A stretch of 18,827 nucleotides of DNA from Planctomycetota bacterium (GCA_016872875.1 VGYW01000128.1:1-18827); one strand, 5' to 3'; numbered from the stretch's first letter, positions 6,322 through 13,508 are shown. Program-made: numbers and translations. Notes: a model not told the origin generated them from the sequence alone.

Positions 6322-7381
6322 GGGGTTCGGGGGCGTCGGCCTGGGCCTCGCGCATGGCTTCGGCCACCTTGCCCTTGCCGGCGAGGTAGAAGAAGAGGCC
6401 CACCTGATTGGTGAGGATGATGATGACGTGGCTGAGGGCCGCGACGTTCGCGCCGAGGTTGGCCTCCCCCGGGCTGAGGACCGTGGCGAAGAGTAGCCCT
6501 AGCGCCCACTCGAACACCCCCACGCCCGCGGGCGCGACGGGGAGGCCGTTGAGGACGAGGCCCAAGGGAATGAGGAAGAAGTAGTTTGGCGCGCGGCTCA
6601 TGTCCACCGCCAGCGGCTCGCCGAGCGAGCGGCCGATGAGCCAGAAGGCCACCGCCGCCCCGCCGTGGGCGCTGGCGGAGTAGAGCACGAACTTCACCAG
6701 CAGCAGCTTGCGGCCGCGGTAGAGGTAGACCGCGTCGTAGACCCGCTTGAGCACGGAGCCGACCTTGTGGGGGACGTGGTCGAGGAGGAAGTGGACCAGC
6801 CGGCGGCAATGGGGCGATAGGAGCACCACCAACCCCACCGTGGCGAGCCCGAAGCCCGAGAGGACGCCGACGGCGAGGAACTGGGTCTGGGTGAGGCCGA
6901 AGGCGCTGGGGGGCGAGGGGTGCCGCCAGAGGTGCTTGAGGTGGAAGAGCATGGCGACGGCCGCGAAGCCGACCATGCAGTAGAGGCCGAAGACGCGGTC
7001 GAGGAACACAGTGGTGATGGCCTCGGCCTTGCGCGGCGTGTCGCGGGCCACGTAGTAGGCTTTCGCGAGGTCGCCGCCCGTGCCGCCTGGGAGGAAGCAA
7101 CTGAAGAAGCAGCCGATGAAGGTCATGGCCACGCACTCGCGCCGCCGCGCCGGGATGCCCTGGGACACGACCAGCATCCGCCAGCGGTTCGCCGTGAACA
7201 CGATGCAGGCGTTGTAGATGAGGAAGGAGAGCGCGAGCCAGAACGGGTGCTCGCGGATGGCGTTCCATATCTGCGCGAGGTCGAGCTTGCCGGTCCTCAC
7301 GAGCCAGACGAGAAGCGCGGCGGCGATGCCGAGCTTCGCCGCCAGGAGAAGAGCGCCTCTCACCCTTCGATTCACGGCCAT
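6314..7381 (-). CDS. Flippase-like (UPF0104/YbhN, lysylphosphatidylglycerol synthase TM-region family) membrane protein
   Basis: A 355-residue polytopic inner-membrane protein with about eight hydrophobic helices. Family motifs seen are NRWRMLV (near residue 64), FLPGGTGGDLAKAYY (about 95-110; the usual LPGxxGGD signature) and FLDRVFGLYCM (the usual DRxxGL). The late segment PLGLVLNGLPVAPAGVGVFE matches the conserved P-A-G-x-G-x-x-E stretch. Members are thought to move lipid-linked molecules across the membrane, but few are tested and the substrate here is unknown. No MprF catalytic domain follows. The ATG at 7381 is preceded by a weak GGAAAG. It overlaps the downstream PHP gene by eight bases, forming a two-gene operon. 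Confidence 0.87.
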   Translation of the reverse strand: MAVNRRVRGALLLAAKLGIAAALLVWLVRTGKLDLAQIWNAIREHPFWLALSFLIYNACIVFTANRWRMLVVSQGIPARRRECVAMTFIGCFFSCFLPGGTGGDLAKAYYVARDTPRKAEAITTVFLDRVFGLYCMVGFAAVAMLFHLKHLWRHPSPPSAFGLTQTQFLAVGVLSGFGLATVGLVVLLSPHCRRLVHFLLDHVPHKVGSVLKRVYDAVYLYRGRKLLLVKFVLYSASAHGGAAVAFWLIGRSLGEPLAVDMSRAPNYFFLIPLGLVLNGLPVAPAGVGVFEWALGLLFATVLSPGEANLGANVAALSHVIIILTNQVGLFFYLAGKGKVAEAMREAQADAPEPHA

Positions 7382-7876
7382 AGGCTTTCCGCACGGCGTC
7401 CAGCTTCAGAACACCACAGCCATGCCGAATAGGGTATCAGGTTCGCAGCGCGCAAGCAAGGAGCTGCCCCTATACACCCGAATACCACGAGCCGCCCCAC
7501 GATGGCTGTTCGAGCGCAAAGAAGGGACCACAGTGACCAAAGGGACATCAGGGACCGCAGAGAGGGGAAGACGGCGTTGGGCAGGTGTGTCCCTGTGGTC
7601 CCTTGAGTCCCTCGCGGTTTGGGTGTCAGGCCGGCCGCCCATCCCCACGCCCAAGCCGGGCTGAGGGGAGAAGGTGTGAGGATCTTGACGGGCCAGGGGA
7701 GGCGGGGCCGCAAGGGACGTCGGCGCCATAAGTGTCCACGTGCTCAGCCCTTACGGCTCGATGCCCCCCCACGGCCCGATTGCCGTCAAGATCGTCACTT
7801 CCTGTTGCGCGCGGTGGTGATGTTCTTGGCCATCTTGAGGGTTCGCCAGCATCACGGCGCGTTGTCTGCCAGGAGC
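7382..7876. other. Intergenic region with repeats, no gene recognised
   Basis: These 495 bases separate the flippase-like gene from the HgdB-like gene. They contain the GGGAC-rich inverted repeat at 7523-7612. TAAGTGTCCACGT at 7735-7747 also occurs, in nearly the same form, at 5057-5069. On the minus strand a short open frame starting MLANPQDGQEHHHRAQQEVT (near 7853) is open but unrecognised and probably not a gene. Confidence 0.5.
7523..7612. repeat. Imperfect inverted repeat built of GGGAC units
   Basis: The left arm (7523-7556) carries AGGGACCACAGTGACC and further AGGGAC units; the right arm (7589-7612), read on the other strand, gives AGGGACTCAAGGGACCACAG. The two arms can pair partly around a loop of about 32 bases. 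The unit repeats every 8-10 bases within each arm, which suggests a small non-coding repeat element rather than a terminator. Confidence 0.5.
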
Positions 7877-8875
7877 TCATCCCCGCAGCATTTCGATGAA
7901 GGCCTCGAGGCGGGTGCGCGAGGCGGCGTCGAGCGGGCCGGGGCGGTCGCACTCGAGCGTGAGCACCGGCAGCCCCACCCGCTCGCGGATCAAGCGGTCC
8001 TGGAGCTGGCGGAAGCAGAAGCTCTGGACGTAGTGGATGAGGCCCTGGACCCGCCGGCGGCGGCACTCGCGGACGATGTCCTCGGTGCGGAAGAAGACGT
8101 CGTAGGGATAAGTGTAGCTGGCATACTGGTCGAGGAGCGTGGGGGTCGGCCCTGGCATGGCGAACTGCCTGGGGATTTCGTTGAAGACCACCGCTGCCCC
8201 CATCTCGGTGAGGCGCGCGAAGAGGTCGGAGCAGATGGGGGGGACGCCGAGGAAGCCGAGGCGGACAGTTCGTAGTGCGGGCTTCAGCCCGTCTCTTGGC
8301 CGCGCCTTCGCCCTCTCGATGAACGCCGCGGCCTCCGCCCCGAAGCGGTCCGGCTCGCCCAGGAAGTCCGAGCAGTTCACCAGCCAGTAGAATGCCTCGG
8401 CGGCGGTGACTTGGCCGGTCTCCCACGCGAGGCGGTCAATCTCGTGGACCGTGGCGCGGATGGCGTCGAGGCGCTGCTTCTGGCGTTCGGCCTCGGCCAG
8501 GGTGGTGGCGAACTGCTCGGCGAGGCGCGCGAGCTGGGCCTCGAGGAGCCGCCTCTCGCGGCGGTAGGGGAACGCGAAGTCAACCACGCGCACCCCCTCC
8601 GACTCCAGGATTTCCATCAGCGCGTGGGTGTTCGAGCAATCGCCCTGGGTCACTGCCACGACCGTGGGAACCCGCCGGCGCTTTGCGGCGGCGTAGACGC
8701 CTTTCACCCAGGCGCACATCGAGCGTGGGAAGCCCGCCCGCTCCGCCGCCTCCACCAGCGCCCCCGGGTCGGGCGACGTGATGAAGGCGTTGTTGAGGTC
8801 CAGCGGCCTGCATCCCGCGGCAAAGAGGACTTCCACGGGGATCGTGGTCGTGATGCCGACGGGATGCTCATCCAC
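7877..8875 (-). CDS. 2-hydroxyacyl-CoA dehydratase family protein (HgdB/FldBC/YjiM-like)
   Basis: A 332-residue cytoplasmic protein of the 2-hydroxyacyl-CoA dehydratase / benzoyl-CoA reductase D-component family (PF06050), whose members hold a [4Fe-4S] cluster. Diagnostic stretches are TIPVEVLFAAGCRPLDLNN at the N-terminus, VTQGDCSNTHALMEIL (C80), LVNCSDFLGEP, GLIHYVQSFCFRQ (C287) and the C-terminal LTLECDRPGP ... RLEAFIEML. Cys22, Cys54, Cys80 and Cys287 are candidate cluster ligands. The family normally needs a separate ATP-dependent activator (HgdC type), which is absent here, and only one subunit is present, so the reaction is unknown; it resembles the solitary YjiM-type members. The GTG at 8875 is chosen because AGGAG (8885-8889) lies nine bases upstream and a good promoter precedes it; the frame further upstream translates a trinucleotide repeat. 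Confidence 0.8.
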   Translation of the reverse strand: MDEHPVGITTTIPVEVLFAAGCRPLDLNNAFITSPDPGALVEAAERAGFPRSMCAWVKGVYAAAKRRRVPTVVAVTQGDCSNTHALMEILESEGVRVVDFAFPYRRERRLLEAQLARLAEQFATTLAEAERQKQRLDAIRATVHEIDRLAWETGQVTAAEAFYWLVNCSDFLGEPDRFGAEAAAFIERAKARPRDGLKPALRTVRLGFLGVPPICSDLFARLTEMGAAVVFNEIPRQFAMPGPTPTLLDQYASYTYPYDVFFRTEDIVRECRRRRVQGLIHYVQSFCFRQLQDRLIRERVGLPVLTLECDRPGPLDAASRTRLEAFIEMLRG

Positions 8876-8905
8876 CCGACGCCGCTCCTGCTTGGTCTGG
8901 CCGCC

Positions 8906-8934
8906 ATTGTCCCCGATTCCTCGAGAGCTGTCAA
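8906..8934 (-). promoter_or_regulatory. Promoter of the HgdB-like gene
   Basis: On the minus strand a perfect TTGACA (8929-8934) and GACAAT (8906-8911, 4/6) are separated by 17 bases. Transcription would start about 24 bases before the GTG at 8875, just ahead of its AGGAG. This supports the short form of the protein. Confidence 0.6.
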
Positions 8935-8990
8935 GGAGGCAAAGTGTTGAGCATGGCTCCCCATCTTGGCGCTGGCCGCGCGTCAGAATC

Positions 8991-9081
8991 GTCGTCGTTG
9001 TCGTCGTCGTCGTCGTCGTCGAGCTTGGACGGGGAGGAAAGGCAGAGACTCGACGACGGCGAGGACGACGACGAGCACGAG
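8991..9081. repeat. GTC trinucleotide repeat with a nearby complementary stretch
   Basis: Ten consecutive triplets at 8991-9020 are GTC, with a single GTT interruption. About 30 bases downstream (9051-9081) is an imperfect GAC/GAG-rich stretch that could pair with it. Such a microsatellite is rare in bacteria and prone to slippage. It lies between two divergent promoters. Confidence 0.7.
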
Positions 9082-9139
9082 AAGACGAACGCTGGGCCTG
9101 CGCCAATACCGGAAGCCATACTCCAAAGTGTTCTTGCGC

Positions 9140-9168
9140 TTGACAGATAGGCGATCACAGGATAGTAT
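9140..9168 (+). promoter_or_regulatory. Promoter of the pabB operon
   Basis: A perfect TTGACA (9140-9145), 17 bases, then TAGTAT (9163-9168, 4/6). The start of transcription would be near 9175, giving a leader of nearly 50 bases before the ATG at 9223. Confidence 0.55.
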
Positions 9169-9222
9169 TACGCTTAGCATGGCAGCGTTCGGACGCCAGG
9201 AAGGCACTGCGGCGGACACGGT

Positions 9223-10629
9223 ATGGGTGCGCCCGGCGGGGTCCTGTGTAGATCGGCGCTGGTCGAGCGCCTGGCTCAGAGCGTAGAGCCGGCCCAGGCG
9301 CTCGAGGCATTCTGTGCGCTGCCCCATGCCTTCTTTCTCGACAGTGGGCTGCCTGGGCCGCGCCTGGGGCGCTACTCGTTCCTGGGCGCGGAGCCGGCGC
9401 TCGTGGTCTCTTCAAAGGGCCGCGCCATCCGGTTGTGGGAGAACGGCTTCGAGCGGCTCCTGAGAGGGAATCCCTTCGAGTTGCTGCGTTCGCTCCTCCG
9501 CCGCCATCGGGTGGCGCGGCGGAGGGCGCCGGTGCCCTTTGTCGGCGGCTTCGTGGGCTACCTGGGCTACGACCTGTGCCACTTCGTGGAGCGGCTGCCG
9601 CGGAACGCGATTGACGATATCGAACTGCCTGACATGCACCTGGCGCTCTACGAGCGCGTGGCGGCCTACGAGCACGCGACCGGGCGGTGGTACGGCGTGT
9701 CGTTGGATGGCGAGGAGGGGTTGGAGCGGCTCGACGCGCTGCTCGCGGACGCGGCGCCCGACAGGGGGCACGCCGGCCGTCCGGCGTCCGTGGGACCCAT
9801 CCGAGCCAACTTCACCCGCGACGGCTATCTGGAAGCCATTCGGCGGGCGAAGGAGTACATCGCGGCGGGCGACATCTTCCAGGTGAACCTCTCGCAGCGG
9901 TTCGAGACGGGGCTGGCGGTGCCGCCCGCGGAGCTATACAGGCGGCTCCGGCAGGCGAACCCCGCCCCGTTTGCGGCCTACCTGGCGCTCGATGGGGAGG
10001 GCGCGGCGGTGCTGTCGAGCTCGCCCGAGCGCTTCCTCAAGGTCGTGGGGCGCCGCGTGGAGACCCGCCCGATCAAGGGCACGCGCCCCCGCGGCGAGAC
10101 GGAGGGCGACGACCGCCGCCTCGCCGACGAGCTCCTCGCCAGCCCGAAGGACTCGGCCGAGCTGACCATGATCGTGGACCTCGAGCGCAACGACCTCGGG
10201 CGGGTGTGCGACTACGGCTCCGTGGCCGTCGCCGAGCACAAGGCCATCGAGGCCTACGCCTCAGTCTTCCACCTCGTCTCCACCGTCGAAGGCACGCTCC
10301 ACGGGGGGCGCGACCTGGTGGACCTCATCAAAGCCACCTTCCCCGGCGGCTCGATCACCGGGGCGCCCAAAATCCGCGCGATGGAGATCATAGACGAACT
10401 GGAGCCGACCCAGCGCAGCGTCTACACCGGCAGCATCGGCTACATCGGCCTGGATGGCACGATGGACCTCAATATCGCCATCCGCACCATCGTCGTGCGG
10501 GACGGGCGGGCGTTCTTCCAGGTCGGGGGCGGCATCGTGGCCGACTCCGACCCGGCCGCGGAGTACCAGGAGACGCTGGACAAGGGGCAACGCCTCTTCG
10601 CGGCACTGGGGCATCGCCATGGGCCATAG
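9223..10629 (+). CDS. pabB: Aminodeoxychorismate synthase component I
   Basis: A 468-residue chorismate-binding enzyme. With a glutamine amidotransferase partner (PabA) it aminates chorismate to 4-amino-4-deoxychorismate for folate. An N-terminal TrpE/PabB domain (about 20-170, with LGRYSFLGAEP and FVGGFVGYLGYDL) is followed by the chorismate-binding domain (about 195-460): DIFQVNLSQRF, LSSSPERFL, PIKGTRPRG (283-291), IVDLERNDLGRV, FPGGSITGAPKIRAMEII and VGGGIVADSDP. Lys285 in PIKGT marks PabB, since anthranilate synthase has Ala there; the pabC gene directly downstream agrees. No pabA is in the window. The start ATG has only a distant AGGAAGG, so the exact N-terminus is uncertain. The stop codon is immediately followed by a palindromic element. 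Confidence 0.92.
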   Translation: MGAPGGVLCRSALVERLAQSVEPAQALEAFCALPHAFFLDSGLPGPRLGRYSFLGAEPALVVSSKGRAIRLWENGFERLLRGNPFELLRSLLRRHRVARRRAPVPFVGGFVGYLGYDLCHFVERLPRNAIDDIELPDMHLALYERVAAYEHATGRWYGVSLDGEEGLERLDALLADAAPDRGHAGRPASVGPIRANFTRDGYLEAIRRAKEYIAAGDIFQVNLSQRFETGLAVPPAELYRRLRQANPAPFAAYLALDGEGAAVLSSSPERFLKVVGRRVETRPIKGTRPRGETEGDDRRLADELLASPKDSAELTMIVDLERNDLGRVCDYGSVAVAEHKAIEAYASVFHLVSTVEGTLHGGRDLVDLIKATFPGGSITGAPKIRAMEIIDELEPTQRSVYTGSIGYIGLDGTMDLNIAIRTIVVRDGRAFFQVGGGIVADSDPAAEYQETLDKGQRLFAALGHRHGP

Positions 10630-11602
10630 AGACGAAAAAGACACCAGGAGTCTTTTGCCGGAACGGCCCTGCGGGTGCTCCGCACAAAAGACTCCTGGTG
10701 TCTTTTTCGTCTGGGTGAACGGCCGTGTGCAGCGCGCGGGCGAGCCGGCGGTGAGCGCGCTCGACCGCGGCCTGCTCTATGGCGACGGCCTCTTCGAGAC
10801 TCTCCGCGCCTACGACGGCGTGCCCTACCTCCTCGACAGACACCTCATCCGCCTGTGGGAGGCGGCGGGATGGCTGGATATCATCCGTGACGTCCTCGAC
10901 GGTGCGGCCATAGCCGGGGCCATTGAGGAGTTGGTGCGCCTCAACGAACTGAGGGACGCCTACGTCCGCATCACCCTCACGCGCGGCGAGCACACAGGCC
11001 GCCTGGAGCTGGCGCCTGCTGCCGAACCGACGCTCATCATCGTGGCCCAGCCGCTCCGTCCCCTGGCCCCGAGCCGGTACGACCCCGGCTCCAGCGCCAT
11101 CATCGCCTCGACGCGGCAGAACGCCGACTCGCACCTGCCGCGACTGAAGACGCTCAACTACCTGAACAACCTGCTGGCGAAGACGGAGGCCGAGCACCGG
11201 GGGGCCGACGAGGCCATCCTCCTCAACACCCGCGGCGAGGTGGCCGAGGGCGCGTCCAGCAACATCTTCCTCGTCGTCCAGGGCCGCCTCATCACCCCAC
11301 ACGTCGAGTCCAGCATTCTCCCCGGCATCACCCGGTCCGAGGTCCTGCGCCTCGCGCGCGAGGCGGGTATCCCGGCCGAAGAACGCAGCGTTCGCCCAGA
11401 CGAGCTCCGCCTGGCCGACGAGCTGTTCCTGACCAATTCCATCGCCGAGCTGGTGCCGATACGCGCAATCGAAGGGCACCCCGTCGGGCAGGGCAGGCCC
11501 GGCGAGGTGACCCGTCTGCTCCATAGCGCCTACCGCGTCCGTGTTGGGCAGTATGCGGAGGCGGAGGCAGTGGCCGCCGCGACAACTTCCAACGAGGGTT
11601 GA
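10619..11602 (+). CDS. pabC: 4-amino-4-deoxychorismate lyase (class IV PLP aminotransferase fold)
   Basis: PabC cleaves aminodeoxychorismate into p-aminobenzoate and pyruvate using pyridoxal phosphate. The conserved domain begins VNGRVQRAGEPAVSALDRGL at the GTG at 10715 and holds LLYGDGLFETLRAYDG, DAYVRITLTRG, the PLP lysine in LPRLKTLNYLNNLLAKTEAE (Lys145 counted from 10715) and EGASSNIFLV. A D-amino-acid aminotransferase is possible from motifs alone; linkage to pabB decides the call. The start is odd. The GTG at 10715 has no Shine-Dalgarno because an 83-bp palindrome ends two bases before it. The ATG at 10619, inside the end of pabB, is in frame, has GGGG seven bases upstream and reads through the palindrome without a stop, adding 32 residues. 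I annotate 10619 and regard both as possible (327 or 295 residues). Confidence 0.83.
   Translation: MGHRDEKDTRSLLPERPCGCSAQKTPGVFFVWVNGRVQRAGEPAVSALDRGLLYGDGLFETLRAYDGVPYLLDRHLIRLWEAAGWLDIIRDVLDGAAIAGAIEELVRLNELRDAYVRITLTRGEHTGRLELAPAAEPTLIIVAQPLRPLAPSRYDPGSSAIIASTRQNADSHLPRLKTLNYLNNLLAKTEAEHRGADEAILLNTRGEVAEGASSNIFLVVQGRLITPHVESSILPGITRSEVLRLAREAGIPAEERSVRPDELRLADELFLTNSIAELVPIRAIEGHPVGQGRPGEVTRLLHSAYRVRVGQYAEAEAVAAATTSNEG
10630..10712. repeat. 83-bp palindromic element with perfect 28-bp arms at the pabB/pabC junction
   Basis: The left arm (10630-10657, beginning AGACGAAAAAGACACCAGGA) is the exact reverse complement of the right arm (10685-10712), around a 27-base GC-rich loop. It starts one base after the pabB stop and ends just before the conserved part of pabC. 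Translated in the pabC frame, the arms read RDEKDTRSLL and QKTPGVFFV; the opposite strand encodes the same two peptides around a different loop. Its symmetry, sharp edges and placement suggest a MITE-like or RPE-like insertion rather than a terminator, because the operon continues past it. Confidence 0.85.
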
Positions 11603-11605
11603 ACC

Positions 11606-12319
11606 ATGAGTACCGCGCGATCGAGTGGCCGAGGCCCGGGGGGTGCCCGGGCCGGCTTCACGCTGCTGGAGCTGTTGATCGTCATCGGCATCATCTCGCT
11701 CCTGGCCGTGATGCTCCTCCCCGTTCTGCCGATGGCCCGCCGCCACGCCCGCGACACGAAGTGCAAGAACAACCTGAGCCAGATCTGGAAGACGGTGAAC
11801 ATCTACGCGAATAGCTACAAGGACACGCTGTTCTCGAACCTCGACACACCGCTGCGGATTTCGAACGTGGTCTACAGTAATGGCCGCCCGACGGGCTTCG
11901 GGTGCATGTACCCGCTGTTCCTGAAGGAGTACCAGATTCTCTTCTGCCCGTCGGACCCGGCCCGCGAGCCCGACTGGGAGCACGGCTGGCAGCTCTGGGG
12001 CACCGCGCAGGGCGAGGTCCAGGTCTCCTATGGCTTCCGGGGCCTCCAGGGCCTCATCAAGGACCAGGCCCTCGGTGATGCCATCCGCGCCGACCCTACC
12101 AAGGCGCCTGCCATGACGCTCGCCACGATTGACGCCCACCCCAAGAAGATCTTCGCAGCCGAGTTCTACGAGCCGTTCCTCACCCCCGGGCGGGTGCACC
12201 ACCCCAGGCACATCAACTTCCTGCGGTGCAACGGCCAGGCCGAGCAGATGAACGTGATCCCGAGCTTCGGGCCGAACGAGGATGACTTCGACATCGCCCT
12301 GGAACACCTGGACCTTTAG
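11606..12319 (+). CDS. Prepilin-like protein with N-terminal cleavage/methylation domain
   Basis: A 237-residue pseudopilin-like protein of the kind encoded in large numbers by planctomycetes and relatives. A basic leader ends in Gly17, then comes FTLLELLIVIGIISLLAVML, the class III signal with Glu at +5 cut by a prepilin peptidase, then a charged segment (MARRHARDTKCKNNLSQIWK). The C-terminal globular part contains LFCPSDPA, VSYGFRG and HINFLRCNGQAEQMN, a degenerate form of the H...DG ending of that family. Exact role is unknown; such proteins may form pseudopili or coat structures outside the inner membrane. GAGGG lies seven bases before the ATG. Only three bases separate it from pabC, so it belongs to the same transcript although functionally unrelated. 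Confidence 0.85.
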   Translation: MSTARSSGRGPGGARAGFTLLELLIVIGIISLLAVMLLPVLPMARRHARDTKCKNNLSQIWKTVNIYANSYKDTLFSNLDTPLRISNVVYSNGRPTGFGCMYPLFLKEYQILFCPSDPAREPDWEHGWQLWGTAQGEVQVSYGFRGLQGLIKDQALGDAIRADPTKAPAMTLATIDAHPKKIFAAEFYEPFLTPGRVHHPRHINFLRCNGQAEQMNVIPSFGPNEDDFDIALEHLDL

Positions 12320-12329
12320 AGGAGTGGAC

Positions 12330-12941
12330 ATGGGAGCCGTTTGCCCGACGTGCAGCGCCCGCGAGCTGGAGATCGTGCGGTCCCGGGCCGCGCGCATCCA
12401 GTTCCTCAACGACCGCAAGTGCCGCCTCTGCGGCACCGTGTGGAGCGTGCCGTGCCCGAGGTGGGCCGCGGTGCTCGCCGTAGTGCTCGGCGCCGGGGGG
12501 TTCCTCTGCGTCGCAACAGGGCTGGTCCTTGGCCACAGCAGCGGCGACATTACGCCGGGCCACCCGGGCTACGCTTTTGGGATGGTCCTGTGGATCGAGG
12601 TCATGCTGGGGGCGGCGAGCGCGGCCATCTACGGCGCCTGCGTGCTCGCGGGGGCGGCCGGGGGCCAAGCCGTCCTGCGCGCCGGCGAGGTGGCAGCGCC
12701 GGCGGCCGAGCAGGCCCCGGCGCCTCGCCCCCGGGACCCGCGCGGCGAGGTCCGCTGGTTCCTCTTCCCTATCGCCGCGCTCCTTCCAATCGTCGGCCTC
12801 CCCTGGGGGCTGATTGACCTCCTCAACGAGCGCTGGAGGACCGGCATCCTCATGATCGCCATCTCCGTCCTGTCCCTCGCTTTCATCTTCTTCGTCCTCC
12901 TCACCCTGGTCTTGGCCTACGCCGTGCCCATGCGGATATGA
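12330..12941 (+). CDS. Zinc-ribbon membrane protein of unknown function
   Basis: A 203-residue protein that I do not recognise as a named family. An N-terminal zinc ribbon is formed by CPTC (5-8) and CRLC (31-34). It is followed by about four hydrophobic helices (near 45-69, 82-108, 145-165 and 172-198) with an Ala/Pro-rich loop (APAAEQAPAPRPRDPRGEVR) between the second and third. It is therefore an inner-membrane protein with the ribbon probably cytoplasmic. The ATG at 12330 has AGAGGAG (12318-12324) just upstream, overlapping the stop of the prepilin gene. The stop overlaps the first ATG of the next gene (ATGA), which suggests co-translation. Confidence 0.75.
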   Translation: MGAVCPTCSARELEIVRSRAARIQFLNDRKCRLCGTVWSVPCPRWAAVLAVVLGAGGFLCVATGLVLGHSSGDITPGHPGYAFGMVLWIEVMLGAASAAIYGACVLAGAAGGQAVLRAGEVAAPAAEQAPAPRPRDPRGEVRWFLFPIAALLPIVGLPWGLIDLLNERWRTGILMIAISVLSLAFIFFVLLTLVLAYAVPMRI

Positions 12942-13399
12942 CGCCCCCATCTGGAGCCAGCAACATGCCAACGCCGGTGGAAGGCAAGGTGGCGAGGATA
13001 CTCGACGACCAGACCCTGGTGCTGAACGTCGGCGCTGCCCACGGGGTGGCCCAGGGCATGGTCTTCTGCATCTTCGCGCCCGTGGAGGAAGTGAAAGACC
13101 CCGACAGCGGCCAATCGCTCGGGGCGTGGGAGGCCGTGAAGGGCTACGTGCAGGCCACCCACCCGCAGGAGCGGCTCACCGTGTGCCGGGCCTGGGCGCC
13201 GGAGCGGCCCGGCCCGGACGACCGCGGCGCGCACGTGCTGAGCGCCGAGATGATCGAGGTCTCCATGCTCCGCGGCGGCCCGCAGCCGAAGGCGCGGTTG
13301 CATGTTGACCGCGCCGAGCTCGCCGGCATGCCCGAGGTCGGGCCGATCAGGGTCGGCGACCGCGCACGGGCGGTGGAAGAAGACAGGCTGAAGGCCTGA
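12938..13399 (+). CDS. Small hypothetical protein with a beta-barrel-like N-terminal segment
   Basis: A 153-residue soluble protein without signal peptide. The region VARILDDQTLVLNVGAAHGV followed by AQGMVFCIF resembles the G-x-x-x-G-V-x-x-G-M-x-F segment found in FlgT C-terminal-like and related small beta-domains, often in multi-copy planctomycete proteins, but I cannot assign a function. The C-terminal half contains ERLTVCRAWAPE and VGPIRVGDRARAVEEDR. The first ATG (12938) overlaps the previous stop by ATGA. A second in-frame ATG at 12965 has GGAG nine bases upstream and gives 144 residues; either may be the start. Confidence 0.65.
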   Translation: MTPPSGASNMPTPVEGKVARILDDQTLVLNVGAAHGVAQGMVFCIFAPVEEVKDPDSGQSLGAWEAVKGYVQATHPQERLTVCRAWAPERPGPDDRGAHVLSAEMIEVSMLRGGPQPKARLHVDRAELAGMPEVGPIRVGDRARAVEEDRLKA

Positions 13400-13400
13400 T

Positions 13401-13488
13401 GCGTGCCCCGTCCCGCGTGCCGCGTGCCAGGAGTCAGGATGGGCTGATTCGTCGGCTCCTCTCACGCGGGACGCGGCACGAGGCACGC
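13401..13488. repeat. Long imperfect hairpin of CGTGCCG/CGTCCCG units
   Basis: The left arm (13401-13424) matches the reverse complement of the right arm (13465-13488) at 21 of 24 positions. A nested AGGAG (13429-13433) / CTCCT (13456-13460) pair lies inside. The arms are themselves made of seven-base units such as GTGCCGC and GTCCCGC. It fills the gap between two co-directional genes and lacks a T-run, so it looks like a dispersed palindromic repeat, though it could attenuate transcription into ridA. Confidence 0.65.
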
Positions 13489-13508
13489 CACCCTACTGGA
13501 GCAACCGA

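Larger units (their letters stand above)
8876..9222. other. Divergent intergenic region between HgdB-like gene and pabB
   Basis: The 347 bases hold the HgdB-like promoter, a GTC trinucleotide repeat, a complementary GAC/GAG-rich stretch and the pabB promoter. Open frames crossing it are runs of Thr, Ser or Asp encoded by the repeat and are not credible genes. Confidence 0.6.

Noticed and set aside
8876..9106. 77-codon extension of the HgdB-like protein with a poly-Thr run
   Set aside because: The run comes from the GTC repeat, and the promoter with AGGAG lies inside the extension.
9223..10629. Annotation as trpE
   Set aside because: PIKGT has the PabB lysine and the next gene is pabC; there are no tryptophan genes nearby.
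10469..12550. Long minus-strand open frame antisense to pabC and the prepilin gene
   Set aside because: It has no recognisable domain and is the shadow of well-supported plus-strand genes in GC-rich DNA.
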